Origin: Pegea sp. RAD2-039
Lineage: Eukaryota; Chordata; Thaliacea; Salpida; Salpidae
Direction: 5' to 3'
NCBI GenBank assembly: GCA_034620365.1
Contig: JAQGEQ010000231.1
Location: 62,001-126,000 of the forward strand
Length of the DNA: 64,000 nucleotides
Shown here: positions 38,735 through 53,157 of the stretch, one piece after another
How the letters are laid out: each line of letters opens with the position of its first letter
Position numbering within the stretch: the first letter of the stretch is position 1
Notes under the pieces: model-generated
Told to the model about the DNA's origin: nothing
Databases searched by the model: none
The model's input: the letters and a program-made list of their open reading frames with translations, nothing else
Translations under genes and position numbers: made by a program

Positions 38735-40149
38735 GGCAATCCGCATTAAATACATTACAAGGATAGTTTCTTTTAAACATTTATTTGTAATCTATCTTTA
38801 TAACTATCCTTGTATCCAAATGATGGTTTGAATTCAGGATACATCCGAATACTTGAATGCTATCACTTATTTCTGTCAAATATTTAGGGACCTAACATTT
38901 CTGAATTATTTTAAAAAATTAAGTGTTAACTTCAATTGAGAAATTCTGCACTTATTAAATCATTATAGGAACACAAATCAATCTAACTTTTATACTTTGT
39001 TTCTAATTTTTATATGATTTTCCATAATACTAGCATTTGAATAGTATGATTTCCAAACTGAACATTCTTCTTTTTTACTTACTACAAGAGAATAAAGAAT
39101 ACCTCTTACATTTTTGTTTAGTTACTTTCGATAATATTAAACATTTCATATTCTAATCATCAATAGATTCGAAATTAAAATACAAATAATACAAAAATGG
39201 TCGCTCTACCTTACTCCCCAATTATTTTCATCTTTTATTCATAAATTTAATCTAAATACTTAAATACAAAAATACTGATTAAATATGATATAATTATAAT
39301 TAATAACAATTACTTGCAAGCTTGTAAAAGCCATTTCTTAGCAAATTCTTAGATATTTCTTTAAGAATAATGACCAGTATCGACTTTATAAAATACATTA
39401 TCAAAAAGTAAGACATCTAATCTCTATTTTTAATATTTTCTTATAAAGCCAAGTCTAATTTAAAATATATTAAAAACAAATTTATTCATTTTAGCATGGT
39501 TTTGAAATGATTATTGTTTAAAATGATTGTAAATCATTAAAGCATTTCTTTAATGTTTTTGTATTTTTATTTTTGTTGTTTTTGTATTTTTCCTACCAAA
39601 TCAGACTGGCCTATTATTCATATCAACTATTTGTATTTTACTTTTTAGTTTCAGCTTTGTTTATTGATATTGCTAAGTAATCAAATAAAAATTTATTTTA
39701 AACTTGTTCAAATTTTTATTTGGTTGTTATTTATGGAGTTTTTAACTTATTAACAACAAATAAAAAAATACATTTGTAATTAATTTGCTAACTTTTTGTA
39801 TTTTGAAATGGTTAAAATAAACAAGTTAGTAACAAAAATCAAATGTTATGAAAATTAACTTGTAAAATTATTATGATTCTACAAACTAATTTTATCTAAT
39901 AACTATTTTATAAGGTTAGATCTTCTAATTATCATAGTAGATATATTTTCATTTACAAATGTATTCAAATATTGTGCCAAAGTGATGTTCTTTATGAGTT
40001 GATACAATCAATTATATTTTTAGATATTAATAATTTATATTTTTGATATAATTAGCAAGGCTATTATTTCATATTATTTTTTGTGCAAATATAGATTGCA
40101 TTGACTAGTTAATACCTTTTATGAGTTAACCTTTTATGGTATAAACAAA
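38735..40149. other. 5' flank of HDAC3
   Basis: AT-rich spacer with no supported gene or element. Confidence 0.4.
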
Positions 40150-42262
<2,113 letters not shown>

Positions 42263-42982
42263 TTTGACGATTATCATGTTTTCGTTTCCTTTTCTATCAA
42301 CTTTTTTCAACCATTTTGTATTTTATGTCAAACGTTTTGATTTATGCCAGTGAAATTGATTCAACTTTCACATAATTAATAAACATTTAGTGATAAGTTT
42401 ATTAGGATCGATTCTTGGTTTGTAAAAAAATGTGAACAAATAAAACCAAACCAAGAAAAACTTGTCTTACAGACCTTAGTGACGGAGGGCACCTTGATGG
42501 CAAGGTGCTCTTCTTAAAAAGTCACGACAACTTTTGCTTGTAGATGATTTTGTGAACAAAAGTTATTAAGTAAATCAACTTTGAAAAGTTTGCTTATAAA
42601 TAATATAAATATTAAATATCTCGCTTTTGAAGCTGAAGGCTGGTTTAGGTTCTAAGTAAGCTGCTAACTATTTCAATTTTAAGTTAAATATATGCTGAAA
42701 ACGAAGAGATTTTTTTGAACATAAAGATTAAGTAACGATTTTTATTTTTCATTTTAATTTTTCTTTGCTAAAAAACTTTTTGGTTTTTTCATCGATAAAA
42801 TTTGATCTTCGTTTTATTACAAGCTTCAATTGGAAATTAATCAAACGTAAATTTTTGATCTATAAAGCTAGTTAAAGTGAAAAACCTATTTCTACTATTT
42901 AAGAATTTTATAGGAGCAAACTGAACACCAAAATATAACAAAATTGTATTAATAATTTTAAAAAAATTAGAAATTGCAAATG
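42263..42982. other. HDAC3 3' flank
   Basis: 3' UTR and spacer to the tRNA gene. A short inverted repeat (GAGGGCACCTTGATGGCAAG and neighbours, about 42,484-42,515) could form a hairpin. Nothing else is supported. Confidence 0.4.
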
Positions 42983-43055
42983 GCCTCCATAGCTCAGGGG
43001 TTAGAGCACTGGTCTTGTAAACCAGGGGTCGAGAGTTCGATTCTCTCTGGAGGCA
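42983..43055 (+). tRNA. tRNA-Thr (TGT)
   Basis: A 73-nt cloverleaf with a perfect 7-bp acceptor stem (GCCTCCA / TGGAGGC) and discriminator A. The anticodon stem is CTGGT/ACCAG with loop CTTGTAA, so the anticodon TGT is at 43016-43018. The T arm is GAGAG-TTCGATT-CTCTC. Internal A box (TAGCTCAGGGG) and B box (AGTTCGATTCT) are canonical, there is no intron, and a TTTT terminator follows at 43060-43063. The body resembles vertebrate tRNA-Thr(TGT). It looks functional. Confidence 0.97.
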
Positions 43056-44311
43056 ATTCTTTTAACTTTTTAAAACATTTTTAGCTGAGATCTAATTTTA
43101 TGAAAAATATTTTGTATCTTGCATGAGCAGGTTACTTTCAACCTTAAGTGTAAGATTAAACACTACACTTAGCTGTTTTTAAACAATCGGTTCAGCCAGC
43201 TGCTGTATATTTAGATAAATTAATAATATTTTTATGATACTAACTTGAAAAAATTTATCTTAATTGTGAAGCAATTAATATACTAACACTCATTTGAATG
43301 TTGTAAAGTATATTAAAATAATATTTTAAATCAATTATTTGAATTGTGCTGTAGTACTTCAAATACTTCAGAAGTCATACATCTGAAAACCATTCTGACA
43401 AATAAACAATAAATAAAATTTAAATTTTAGAAAAGCTAATCACCATCTTTTTTTGACTTGACATTTGATTAAAGTGTAATTTAATTTTTCTACTTATTTA
43501 GAACCCATATTTAATTTTTTCCAAATTTTGAAAAATAATAAAAAATCTAAGTGAAATGTAATAACTATTAAATTTCCACAAAGCCAAACTCATTTTTTTA
43601 AATTTAATATCGGATATGGCTTACCTGATTATCCCTTAAGAACACAATAAAGTTGCTTGTTATGAAAATTCACTTTAAATTAAAAGCAATTAAGTACAAG
43701 TATGATTCCAACAGAAACAGATCTAAAATCAAGTAAATATTGATTTATTCTTACAAACATTACTTATATAATTTTACTTCATCAAACAAATCGTCTTTTT
43801 TCAATAAAGAAAATTATTCTTTGAATTAATCGTGTTGTAAGAATAGGATGTGAAGTTTTTTACCTGAGTAATAAGGAATTTTATCTAACTAAAAATTGTT
43901 ACATTAAAAAAGTCTCAAATTTGACTGAAGTTAAAAAGTTTTTTTTAGCTTACCGCTTTCAAGCTGGACTTTTTATATCCATTTTATAGTAGTATTAAAA
44001 AGTGAGTTTTTGTAGAGTTTGTTTATCAGTTTTTTTGTCTTTTTGTTGACTTTACATTTAATAGTTCATTTTATAAAATTACTTTTTTGTTAATAATTAA
44101 CAAGTCTTTGAAAGTCCATTCGATAATTTTCTTTGAAACATTTGTGTAGCTCTTTGAATACTTCAGTTCTTCTGTTCACAGTTTTCTAGAACTATCAGTT
44201 TGATCTTATTCGTTATTTTTAATGATTTTAATGAAAAATTTCGACATTTTGCTATTTTAATTTCTAGTAACTTTCAGAAAGTCTAAAAGTTTTTTTTTTG
44301 AAAAAATTGAA
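43056..44311. other. Intergenic, AT-rich
   Basis: No gene supported between the tRNA and the next protein gene. Confidence 0.4.
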
Positions 44312-46714
44312 ATGGGAAATGAGCTGGGAAAATCAGAAGCTGAAACAAGTGGAAATTTTCCTTTCAAAAGGGATGAAGTTCAGAAAGAAATTATCGAGAA
44401 AACTGTAAGAGAGAAGAAAAGAAGAAAAGAAATGGGAGGCAGGGAGGTGGAAAAAAGTAGAAAGGAGAAAAAGAAATCGTTAAAAAATTATTTTGAAAAA
44501 CAAACAAAGAAAAAAAATGAAAGAATTGTTGGAAAAAGCGAAAAAATGAATCATAGAAAAGATGAAACGACAGAAACCCCAGAACCAATTTCAAACCCTG
44601 AAATAAATGGGAAAAAAAGTAAATACTAAAAAATTAGTTCCTTAAAATCAAATTATTATCAAATTTAAAATGAAATAATTTAAAGAAATTTTATATTTTT
44701 ACTATTTAATTATAAAATGAGTTTTTATAAACAAAAAAAATTAATTTTTTTAGGAACACAAGGTTCAAAAGTAAGAAAATCATTTTGATATTTTGTATTT
44801 CACAAAATATAATTCATCAACAGAAGTTAAACAAAATGAACAAAAAGGTTTCTGATTGGTTAGAAGATGAGAAAAACTTGTGGAACGAATCACGTGATGA
44901 AATGAGCTTGCTGCAGTAGTATGACGTCATCACAAACTTTCTCAACTTATAATCTCCATAGTGATAGATTAGCAGAGATGCCTACCGAAGATTGTATGTG
45001 GACTCGTTTCAACTCTTCCCATTTTTGCTGCAGCTCTCATCTTCATCATCTTCTTATCAATAATTTTTATCGAAATTTTTCAGCCAATCAAAAGTCAGAA
45101 CAAAATTTGATTTCAAATAAGTCATTTTAAACAGATCAATTTTCACCTCAAGTCAGCTGATGTCGGCACCTTACTTGATGACGTCACACACACCTGGTTA
45201 CCAACATAACACGACGTCATCACAGCAGCTATCATCAAGCTCTTCCACTGGTAATGACGTGTATTTGAGTGACGTCATGACTAATCGCGACTTAGGTGAG
45301 ATCTTAAGTGAAGTAGAAAGTGTTTTTTGAGATGAGAAATTTTCAGATGCGGAAACTCCGTTGAGGCTACAAGAAGGCAAATCTATTGTTGCTGCTTCGT
45401 TTGAAACTGAAGAAGGAAAATTTTTTTGTTTAACGAGATGGACAAGGAGCAAAGCTGAAGAAACTCAAGAAAATAATTTGCAAATTCAAAACGAAAAAAA
45501 AATCAAATCAAAAGCTGTACTCCCAAATGATGAAGATTCAGTCCCAAATGATGAAGATAAAGTCCCAAATGATGAAGATTCAGTCCCAAATGATGAAGAT
45601 TCAGTCCCAAATGATGAAGATTCAGTCCCAACTGATGAAGATTCAGTCCCAAATGATGAAGATAAAGTCCCAAATGATGAAGATTCAGTCCCAAATGATG
45701 AAGATTCAGTCACAAATGATGAAGATACACTTTCCAATGATGAAAATACAGTTCCGAATGATGAAGATTCAGTCCCTAATGATGAAGATAAAGTCCTAAA
45801 TGATGAAGATATAATCCCAAATGATGAAGATTCAGTCCCAAATGATGAAGATTCAGTCCCTAATGATGAAGATTCAGTCCCTAATGATGAAGATAAAGTC
45901 CTAAATGATGAAGATTCAGTCTCTGATGATGAAAATTTTGATCAAACTGAAGAAGATCTTATCTCAAATGCTGAATCAAATCGAGATTTGTCTTCAGATG
46001 AAGAAGTTGAGTCAAGAGCAAAACCGGAATCAGAAGTTGAAGATTTGTGGACAGATTTTGAGTTGAAGGAGAAGTTTTATAAAATTTCAGTCGAAAAGTC
46101 TTATTTAAAAGAAACTGAAAAGGTGAAAACTGCTCACAAGGTGGAACCAAGAGCTATGAAAATATTCTTTCTTTTTCTAGCCAATCCCAAAACCTCGCTA
46201 TTGCCTAGCAACCAATGAACATTCCTTAATGACTCGCCGCGAAGAGTCTGAATCGCTGCTTCGACGCGTGAACGACATTCTGAACGGAGGAGCTCCACGT
46301 TTTCGATCCAGCGTGAACTACGTCATCAACGAGACGCCCAAGTTTGAAGTAGCTGTGAACGTAAAGAATAAAAGCGACAAAGAAGCGATGAAAGCGCCAC
46401 CTACTGGTAGTCACAAGCACTTCCAGCGACGATTCATTGCGGAGGCTGAAGCTCATCGCAAAATGACGTCATCACCAGTGACGTCAGCACCTGGACGTGA
46501 TTGCATTGTTAGAAGCTTTGCGCGTACTGATCAGCTATACGGGGATTCCCCAATTCCTTCGTTTGATGCTGTATCAGAGATGAGTGACGTCATCAGCTCA
46601 GATGATGAAGCCGAGAGCCCGAGGATGACGTCACAGCAAAATGTAAACAAAAAAGGTAAAACAGATGATGACGTCATCAGCACAAATTTAATAGATTTCT
46701 TTCAGAAGTTTTAA
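44312..46714 (+). CDS. Unrecognised acidic protein with VPNDEDS heptad repeats
   Basis: I do not recognise this protein. A phase-consistent model uses exons 44312-44618, 44754-44770, 44824-44915, 44962-44993, 45084-45093, 45135-45295, 45347-46122 and 46181-46714 (about 642 residues). The 17-nt and 10-nt exons are provisional. The N terminus MGNELGK could be myristoylated, followed by a highly charged Lys/Glu segment. The centre is an array of about 20 acidic heptads (VPNDEDS/K). The C-terminal exon is the best conserved-looking part (RREESESLLRRVNDIL, GSHKHFQRRFIAEAEAH). A 50-bp GT-AG intron at 46656-46705 would replace the last residues and move the stop to 46770. Eight TGACGTCA palindromes lie in the gene. 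The last exon is GC-richer than its surroundings. Confidence 0.55.
45518..45935 (+). repeat. 21-bp coding tandem repeat (about 20 units)
   Basis: Tandem units of about CCAAATGATGAAGATTCAGT, 21 bp each, encode VPNDEDS with S/K alternation at the last position. Substitutions are scattered, and because of the periodicity other frames on both strands also stay open. It sits inside the largest exon of the acidic protein gene. Confidence 0.93.
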
Positions 46715-46770
46715 AAGTTATGAAATCCCTCGGATTAAACCCTCAAGAATCTTGGATGATGTCTTGTTGA

Positions 46771-47547
46771 TGATCTTGATCTTTCAGATGCAGATGTTAT
46801 TATTTTTACTTTTGTTCAAAAAAGTTGTTTTTATATTTCGGTGAAAATTTTCAAAATCCAAATTATCCAGTTTTATTCTTATCAGAAAATTTGATCAGTT
46901 CAAAGATTTGATAAAGCAGCAAGATTCTACTATTAAGACACCAGTTGTGATTTGTTTATGATTTTAAAGCATTAATACTAAGAGAAAATGGTTGAATGTG
47001 TCTTCAAAACATAGAGCAATTGAAGTTAGAAAAAGATTTTTAGAAGAAAAAAAGTTTATTTAGTTCTAGTTTGGTTAAATTAAAGAAAATCTTTGATGAA
47101 TTAGAAAAGTTTTTTGTAAAATTTTATTAAAATCAGGGAGGAATTTGTTGATCAAATTATCTGAACAGTTGATAAATATACCTTCTATCAACTTTTACAA
47201 GTTTTGAAAGATCTAAATAAGCTTCTGGAATCATGAAAAAGTGTAAAGAGTAGAGTAGATGAAAATCTTGAAAATTTTCTCAACAAAAACATCCTAATAT
47301 TTAAAAAAAAGTCACTTTCCAGAAATTAATCATCTCCAGATACATCCTGAATATGAAACTGATAATCAACTTCCAAGGATTAGATGTATATCTGTTCAAG
47401 AATTTTCAAATATGCAACTAGGTAAAAATTAAAGCTCACTCCTGATAATTAAAATTCTTTTGGTATGCTAAAGCTTCTAGGTTCTACTGTAATGACTGGG
47501 ACACATTCAGGAGGTAGAAAATCATATCAAACAAAACAAGTTTAGTT
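46771..47547 (+). other. Coding-like fragments, possible further exons or a decayed gene
   Basis: Several short frames look coding but cannot be joined confidently. One is KFDQFKDLIKQQDSTIKTP near 46,890. Another is KRKWLNVSSKHRAIEVRKRF near 46,985. The best pair lies at the end: an exon after TTTCCAG at about 47,322 reading HPEYETDNQLPRIRCISVQE up to CTAG|GTAAAA, then, after a ~60-bp intron ending GCTTCTAG, GSTVMTGTHSGGRKSYQTKQ before a stop near 47,547. Intervening stops and too-short introns break any single model. It could be the 3' part of the acidic-repeat gene, a separate gene, or a pseudogene. Confidence 0.35.
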
Positions 47548-47640
47548 TTTCTACAAAATTAGCTAATCTTAGAGACGTTGATTTGCTAAACTGTATCTAT
47601 TATTGCCATAAAAATTTGAGTGCAAACAAAATATGTATTA

Positions 47641-48042
47641 ACCCATCTGTGTGGTTTACAGGTTACCATAACCGACTACCAAGCGGGAGGTTTCGGATAT
47701 GAGACCAGGTATTAATGACAAGAAAAAGTTTATATAAAAACCCGGGTAGAAGATCTATGTGAGTTTACTTAATGACAACACTTCTAGGAGACGTAAAACT
47801 CCGAATTTAAAGCCGGAGCTGGAGCCTCGTAAGTAATTCGTCATTGTAATCAGTGTCGTTCTGGCAGCTCCTGCGACGCCAGCTGGGCGTAGCTGCATCT
47901 GTCTGTCTGTTCTGCTTCATAACCTGGTTGGCGTGGAGAGTTGCTTCATGGGCAACAAATGGATCTCCGTAAATTCTGCTCTGACACATAAATACATGTC
48001 TGTCTTCGGCCAAAGCAAGCCAAATAAATAAATAAATAAATA
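47641..48042 (+). mobile_element. tRNA-derived SINE with (AAAT)n tail
   Basis: About 400 bp, more GC-rich than its surroundings. The head (47641-47712) resembles a tRNA, with an A-box-like GTGGTTTACAGG and a B-box-like GGTTTCGGATATGAGACC. A unique body follows, and the 3' end is a run of AAAT units (48021-48042). The minus-strand open frame at 47807-48127 crosses the tail and is not a gene. A short string near its 3' end (CTTCGGCCAA) is shared with the dispersed repeat at 12.8 kb. Confidence 0.75.
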
Positions 48043-48697
48043 GCAAGATGTAACTAAAAATTATATCCTTTTTGATTGATTTTTTTAGAAACTTATAAAA
48101 ATATAAAAAAATTATTATACCTATCATAAGTATTTACAAAATATTAGTAAACTAAAAAATAAAAAGCAGCTTATGAAATAATCCCGTTTAGTTTTAAATA
48201 AAGAAATAGACAAAAAAATCTTTAAACTATTGAAAGTTAGAAATTATGACTAATTAATAAAGTTAATTCAGTTCGTTAAAAACAAAAAAAAACCCTTTAA
48301 TAAAAAAATAAGATTTGTTTAGTTGAATATAAATAAACTATTTCTATTAAACAAAGAATATCAAAGACTTAATAAAAAGATAAGTCATTACGAACATAAA
48401 AAGGATTCAATAATAAAATTCGATGTTTTATTTGCAGCTTCGAGTCTAGGTTACGCGAAAGTAAAACGTAATAAAAAGTTAAAAATAAAAGTTTAGAACT
48501 TCAGGAAGGAGTCACTTTCCTTCGATCTTGGAAACTTGTTGGATACTTTCAATAATTTTCAACCACTAGTTGGTTTTTCTGTATCAAAAAATAATCGTTT
48601 TATACTTTCAAAAAGACCGTTAACTATTTGTGATTTGTCACAAAGAATGTCTTAATAAATTTATGAACTTTAAGCTTTTAAAAGTATTAATAATAGC
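48043..48697. other. 3' flank of the minus-strand 13-exon gene
   Basis: AT-rich. An acceptor-like site (TTGATACAG near 48,580 on the minus strand) with a short open continuation could be an alternative last exon of the neighbouring gene (ending EKPTSG), reached from a G|GTAGTG donor near 48,711. Confidence 0.35.
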
Positions 48698-51600
48698 TTA
48701 GAACTCACTACCAATCTTGAAAGCTCGAAAAAATCTCAAAATAGTTTTCTTAATTCCCTTCTTAGGCTAAACAAGAAATAAGTTTAAATATTTAATGAAT
48801 TTTAAACAACTTTTAATAAAAGGCTACTGAAAACTTTTTAATTTAAACTTTAATATGTTGAACCAACGACAAATAAATTGAAAAGAAATTAAACATTTTT
48901 ATAAAATGGTAGCTAACTTTTACTGCATCTTTTTGATAAATATCTTCAAATGTTTGGGCTGGCTGAAAAATTAATTAAAATTTTTAAAATATTTAATTTA
49001 TAAATGTTAATTGTTTTAATGTCATATTTGTAGCAGTAAAAAAAGCAATAAATTACAATGTGATTACAGTTGAAGCGATCAAATAAAATATTACTTATGA
49101 GCTATACCAATATAAAGAGGTTTTATGTTTATAACCGTATAAAACAGTCAAAGAAAAGTTTTTTTTTTTAATATATTTCAAGAATAAAACTGACATTCAA
49201 CTATAAAATAAGCCGAACAAACCTGTGGATGAATTTTATTCATTTTTCTATAGAGCCAAATTTTCCAGCTAATCTGTAATAAAGTAAAAAGTGAATAACC
49301 AATTATATAAACAATTATACTGAAAGTATTTAAACTTTATTAGATATATCATTTATAATATTTAAATTTTTCTAAAGTTAGAAACAAGTTTTACCTTTTT
49401 CTTAGTCCTCTTTTTTGAAGTCCTTTTTATGCTGTTAGAAGACAAACTCAAAGCTACTTGTTTATTTAAATTAGATTCATCAAATGAATCTTCATCCAAA
49501 TCATCCTCATCACAGTAACGTTCATCATAAAATATTTTATGATAATCTCCATTAGCAATCATCTGATTAGATCAAGAAGTATATGGATTAACTTTGGTTA
49601 ATTGAAACAACAGACAGCACAGTTAGATAGTTTAATAAACACTTATCTTTACTATAAATTTATAAAAGTATTTAAACTATATTATAAAATTTAAACAAAC
49701 AAACAAATTATAATTTCAAATGTTATGTTTTGGTCAAAAACCTCTTAGATTTGATTATAAGAAATAAGTGAATGAAAATAAAAAGTTACCTCTTCGTAAA
49801 GTTTGATGTAGGACCAGCTACAAACTGGTTCGTTGTCTTCTAAAATTCGGTCAAGTAAGACATCGTAGAATTTTGATTTCTATATATTTGTTTGATGTTT
49901 ATCAATGAAGAAATATTTAACACTAAATTTTAGTCATGCAAATAAACCATTTTGGTAGTAATGTTAATAGTTACTTGGATTATTTTATAATTAATTTTTA
50001 ACTGACCAATTCGTAAATGGATTTTTCTTTTTCTCCTGAAGGCTGAGGAGCTGAAGCCTTAAAAAGAATAAAAGTTTAAATTTACTTTTTTTCAATATGT
50101 AATGATATTATTGAAATATTCCGTTCAAATAGTTTCTATATTCTTGTATACTATTAATAGGTTTAAAAAACTAAGAATTTAAATGTCTATTTCAAAACCC
50201 TGAATGTGCTTCTTTAAAAATATATTTTTAATTGTAGCTTTGTAGAAAACCGTTCAGATTTATTAAAAACTTTTATTTAATCTTTATGTAAAGCCAACAT
50301 AACTTAAGTAAAATTATGATAAATGTTTAGTTTTAAAAAACATAGTTCTTAAAAGTCTCTACCTTGATTGAAAAACGATTTTCTTTATTCCTTTTTGGTT
50401 TGTTTACAGAGCTCGATATTTTCTTTATTCGAAAAAAGGGCCTCTTTAAAAAAATGAGAAAGGAAATAAACTTGTTGATTTGGCAAAATATATAGAAATA
50501 AAAAATAAAAAAACAAAGTCCTAAGAGTTACAGAATCAGGAAATTAGGAAACTAGCTAAAACTACAATATCTACACTTTTGGTGGTTTATCTTTTAATTT
50601 TTTAAGAAATAAAATAAAGTTTTAAAAGAATATTAAAAACTTAAAAGAATATATAATTTAAAAAGTAATAATAATATAAAGAATACAATAATACCTCTTT
50701 ATTATTAAATTTAGTTTCAGTTATTTGACAATTATCATTCTGTTTTTGTTGCAAAATATCAGTTGCCACTATTTGCTTCAAAGAGTTTTTCTTCTTAATT
50801 TTCTGCTAAAAGATTATTTAAAAGATTAAACAAGTTTCAGGTTGTCAAAAAAAGTTTGTTATTTTGTTAGTTATTTGGTTAAATTGCAAAGGAATTACTA
50901 GGTTAAAAAATATTACCTTTTCATTATTCAAATCATTTTCAGTAATTTGAAAATTATCATTCTGTTTTTGTTGCAAAATATCAGTTGCCACTATTTGCTT
51001 CAAAGAGTTTTTCATCTCAATTTTCTGTTGAAAGATTATTTAAAAGATTAAACAAGTTTCAGGTTGTTAAAAAAAGTTTGTTATTTTGTTAGTTCTTTGG
51101 TTAAATAACAAAGGAATTACTAGGTTAAAAAATATTACCTTTTCATTTTTCAAATCATTTTCAGTCATTTGACAATTATCATTCTGTTTTTGTTGCAAAA
51201 CATCAGTTGCCACTAAAAGTTTCAAAAAGCTTCCTTTCTCAATTTTCTGTTAAAAGATCATTTAAAAGATTATTTTAATCGATTATTCTAAAGCAGTTTG
51301 TTATAATATTTTAACATGATAATTATAGGGATTTGTAATTTTAGGCTTTGCAACTCATTACAGTCATTTGAACGAGATTAATTAATTTATAGAAAGTTTT
51401 TAAACTTTTTATTTAGTTTAATCGCTATTAATGAATATTTTATTTAATCGATTTGTCTAGTAGTAATTTGATGTTATATTATAGGTCAGTAGTTTTTCTT
51501 TTGATAACTTCATAAATAAATAAAGAAATTTTTGTGTTGATTTCTAATAATTATCGTTTATTATAATGATTTAGAATATACTTTGGACCAATAAGTCCTT

Positions 51601-53157
51601 AAGTTATTAATTTATACTTAGTATAAACAAAATTATGACAAATTGAAATTATAGATTTTTTAAGTTTATTATTACTGCATACCCTGCGTATTATTATTGT
51701 CTTGTAATATCAATAAAAAGGTATTTTAATACAAAATAATCACCTCAAATTGTTTATCTTGTAAACATTCGTTAAAACATCTCGTTTTCATTGAAATCTC
51801 CATTAAAACTTTGTTAACAAGATTCTTTATGAAAAAGAAATTGATTTTAGATATTTTAATTTTAATCGCTTAAAAGATGCTAAAAATTGAACTAAATAAT
51901 TTTATATGACCTTTTTTTATCCAGACCCGTAAATTTAAAATATAAATTTCGGAACTTATTAATTCAGTTAAAGTAAAATGCAAAGGTAATAAAGTTAAAA
52001 TGTTCTTTTTATTATATTTAAATAAAAAGGTATTTTAATCAAGAATCTTTTTGTTTTGCTGTTCGTAAATTTTATAAATATATTTGCATTTAATGTTAAA
52101 AATTAAAGCTAAGTTGTTAAAGTGAAATCTCATTCGTATCTGACAATTGTGGTTGTGAAAAAGGAAGTCATCTAAGAGTGTAGTTTACAGAGGAGTGACA
52201 TTTTTGAGAATTTTTTGAAAAGATATTTGGTAATGACCATTTTAATGCTGAAATTTTGCAAGCTTTTAAGCTATAATTTCGTGTTCATGACTCACAAAAA
52301 GTTGAACCCTCATATTTTAAGCTTAACTCCTAAAATCCTACACTTCAATTGGTTTACATTCGTTTTAATATACTTAATTAAAATAACTAATTTGTAATGC
52401 TTATTTTTCCACAAAAAACAATATTAAAATAAATCAATCAAAAATACTTGAGCAAGTGTTTCGATGATGTCATCAACACTGTTTAAAGACAGTTTATGAG
52501 CACACATCTGAAAGAAATTGTGCAAATGATTACAATTTGTCTTACAATTATTATATTGTTCCAAAATTATCATTTATACAATACTTTTTTGTAATAATTT
52601 GTATAGTTATTACTATTTATAACTCTTCTGAGTTTCTTAAACTACAAACAACTTTAATTATGATAATAATAATAATGTTTAATAATGATAACTTAAACAA
52701 TATCATTTGCAAACTTAAGCTTGTAAGGAAAAGAAAGCTAGCCAAGTTTGTCTGCTGATTAAATATAATTTTTGAAGAAAGTTACTTTTATTTTTACTCA
52801 AAAAAGAATTATTCTCGATAGTTTAAGCTATGTGCCTTTATAAATGTTCTAATCTGATGTAATTTTCTTAAAATAACGTTATTACGATAGAAATATTTCT
52901 TTAGATAAAAATCTATGTAAAATTTTGAAAGTATTAATGCTTATCAATTTATAATTTATATATATAGACCTTGAATAAGTTTGATATAAATTCTATTCAA
53001 GAGAAATAGTAAAACTTTATTTTTATTTGAATTTTCTTTTTTTCTAATATTTTTGTTTGTAACCGATAACTTATGATAAAAAATGAATTAAACAAGAACT
53101 AATACAACTTACTTCAGCACTTTTTGGCATTTTTGATCGATTTATACTAGAATTCAT
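48698..53157 (-). CDS. Unrecognised nuclear-type protein with triplicated exon
   Basis: Not recognised. A fully phase-0 model has exons 53113-53157, 52448-52507, 51744-51824, 51139-51246, 50917-51024, 50695-50802, 50363-50443, 50007-50057, 49790-49879, 49395-49562, 49223-49273, 48918-48962 and 48698-48766 (354 residues). All have GT-AG borders and every exon is a multiple of three. Three consecutive 108-bp exons encode near-identical 36-residue units containing VATDILQQKQNDN. Downstream a basic stretch contains KRNKENRF (a KEN-box-like degron). Then come SKFYDVLLDRILEDNEPVCSW, an acidic DEDDLDEDSFDES segment and a lysine-rich run (KKRTKKK). The basic and acidic patches suggest a nuclear protein, but that is inference. 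The 5' exon placement and last exon are the least certain. Confidence 0.6.
50695..51246 (-). repeat. 222-bp tandem triplication (exon plus intron)
   Basis: Exons 51139-51246, 50917-51024 and 50695-50802 start exactly 222 bp apart, and the two introns between them are both 114 bp and nearly identical (shared GGTTAAAAAATATTACCTTT, AAGTTTCAGGTTGT). So the duplication unit was genomic DNA covering one exon and one intron. Similarity decays just upstream of the first copy (near 51,250-51,280). Confidence 0.92.

Noticed and set aside
45486..45737. Minus-strand and alternative + frames through the heptad repeat
   Set aside because: Shadows kept open by the 21-bp periodicity; the VPNDEDS frame connects to good splice sites on both sides.
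47807..48127. 106-codon minus-strand open frame
   Set aside because: Lies on the antisense of the tRNA-derived SINE and runs through its AAAT tail; not a gene.
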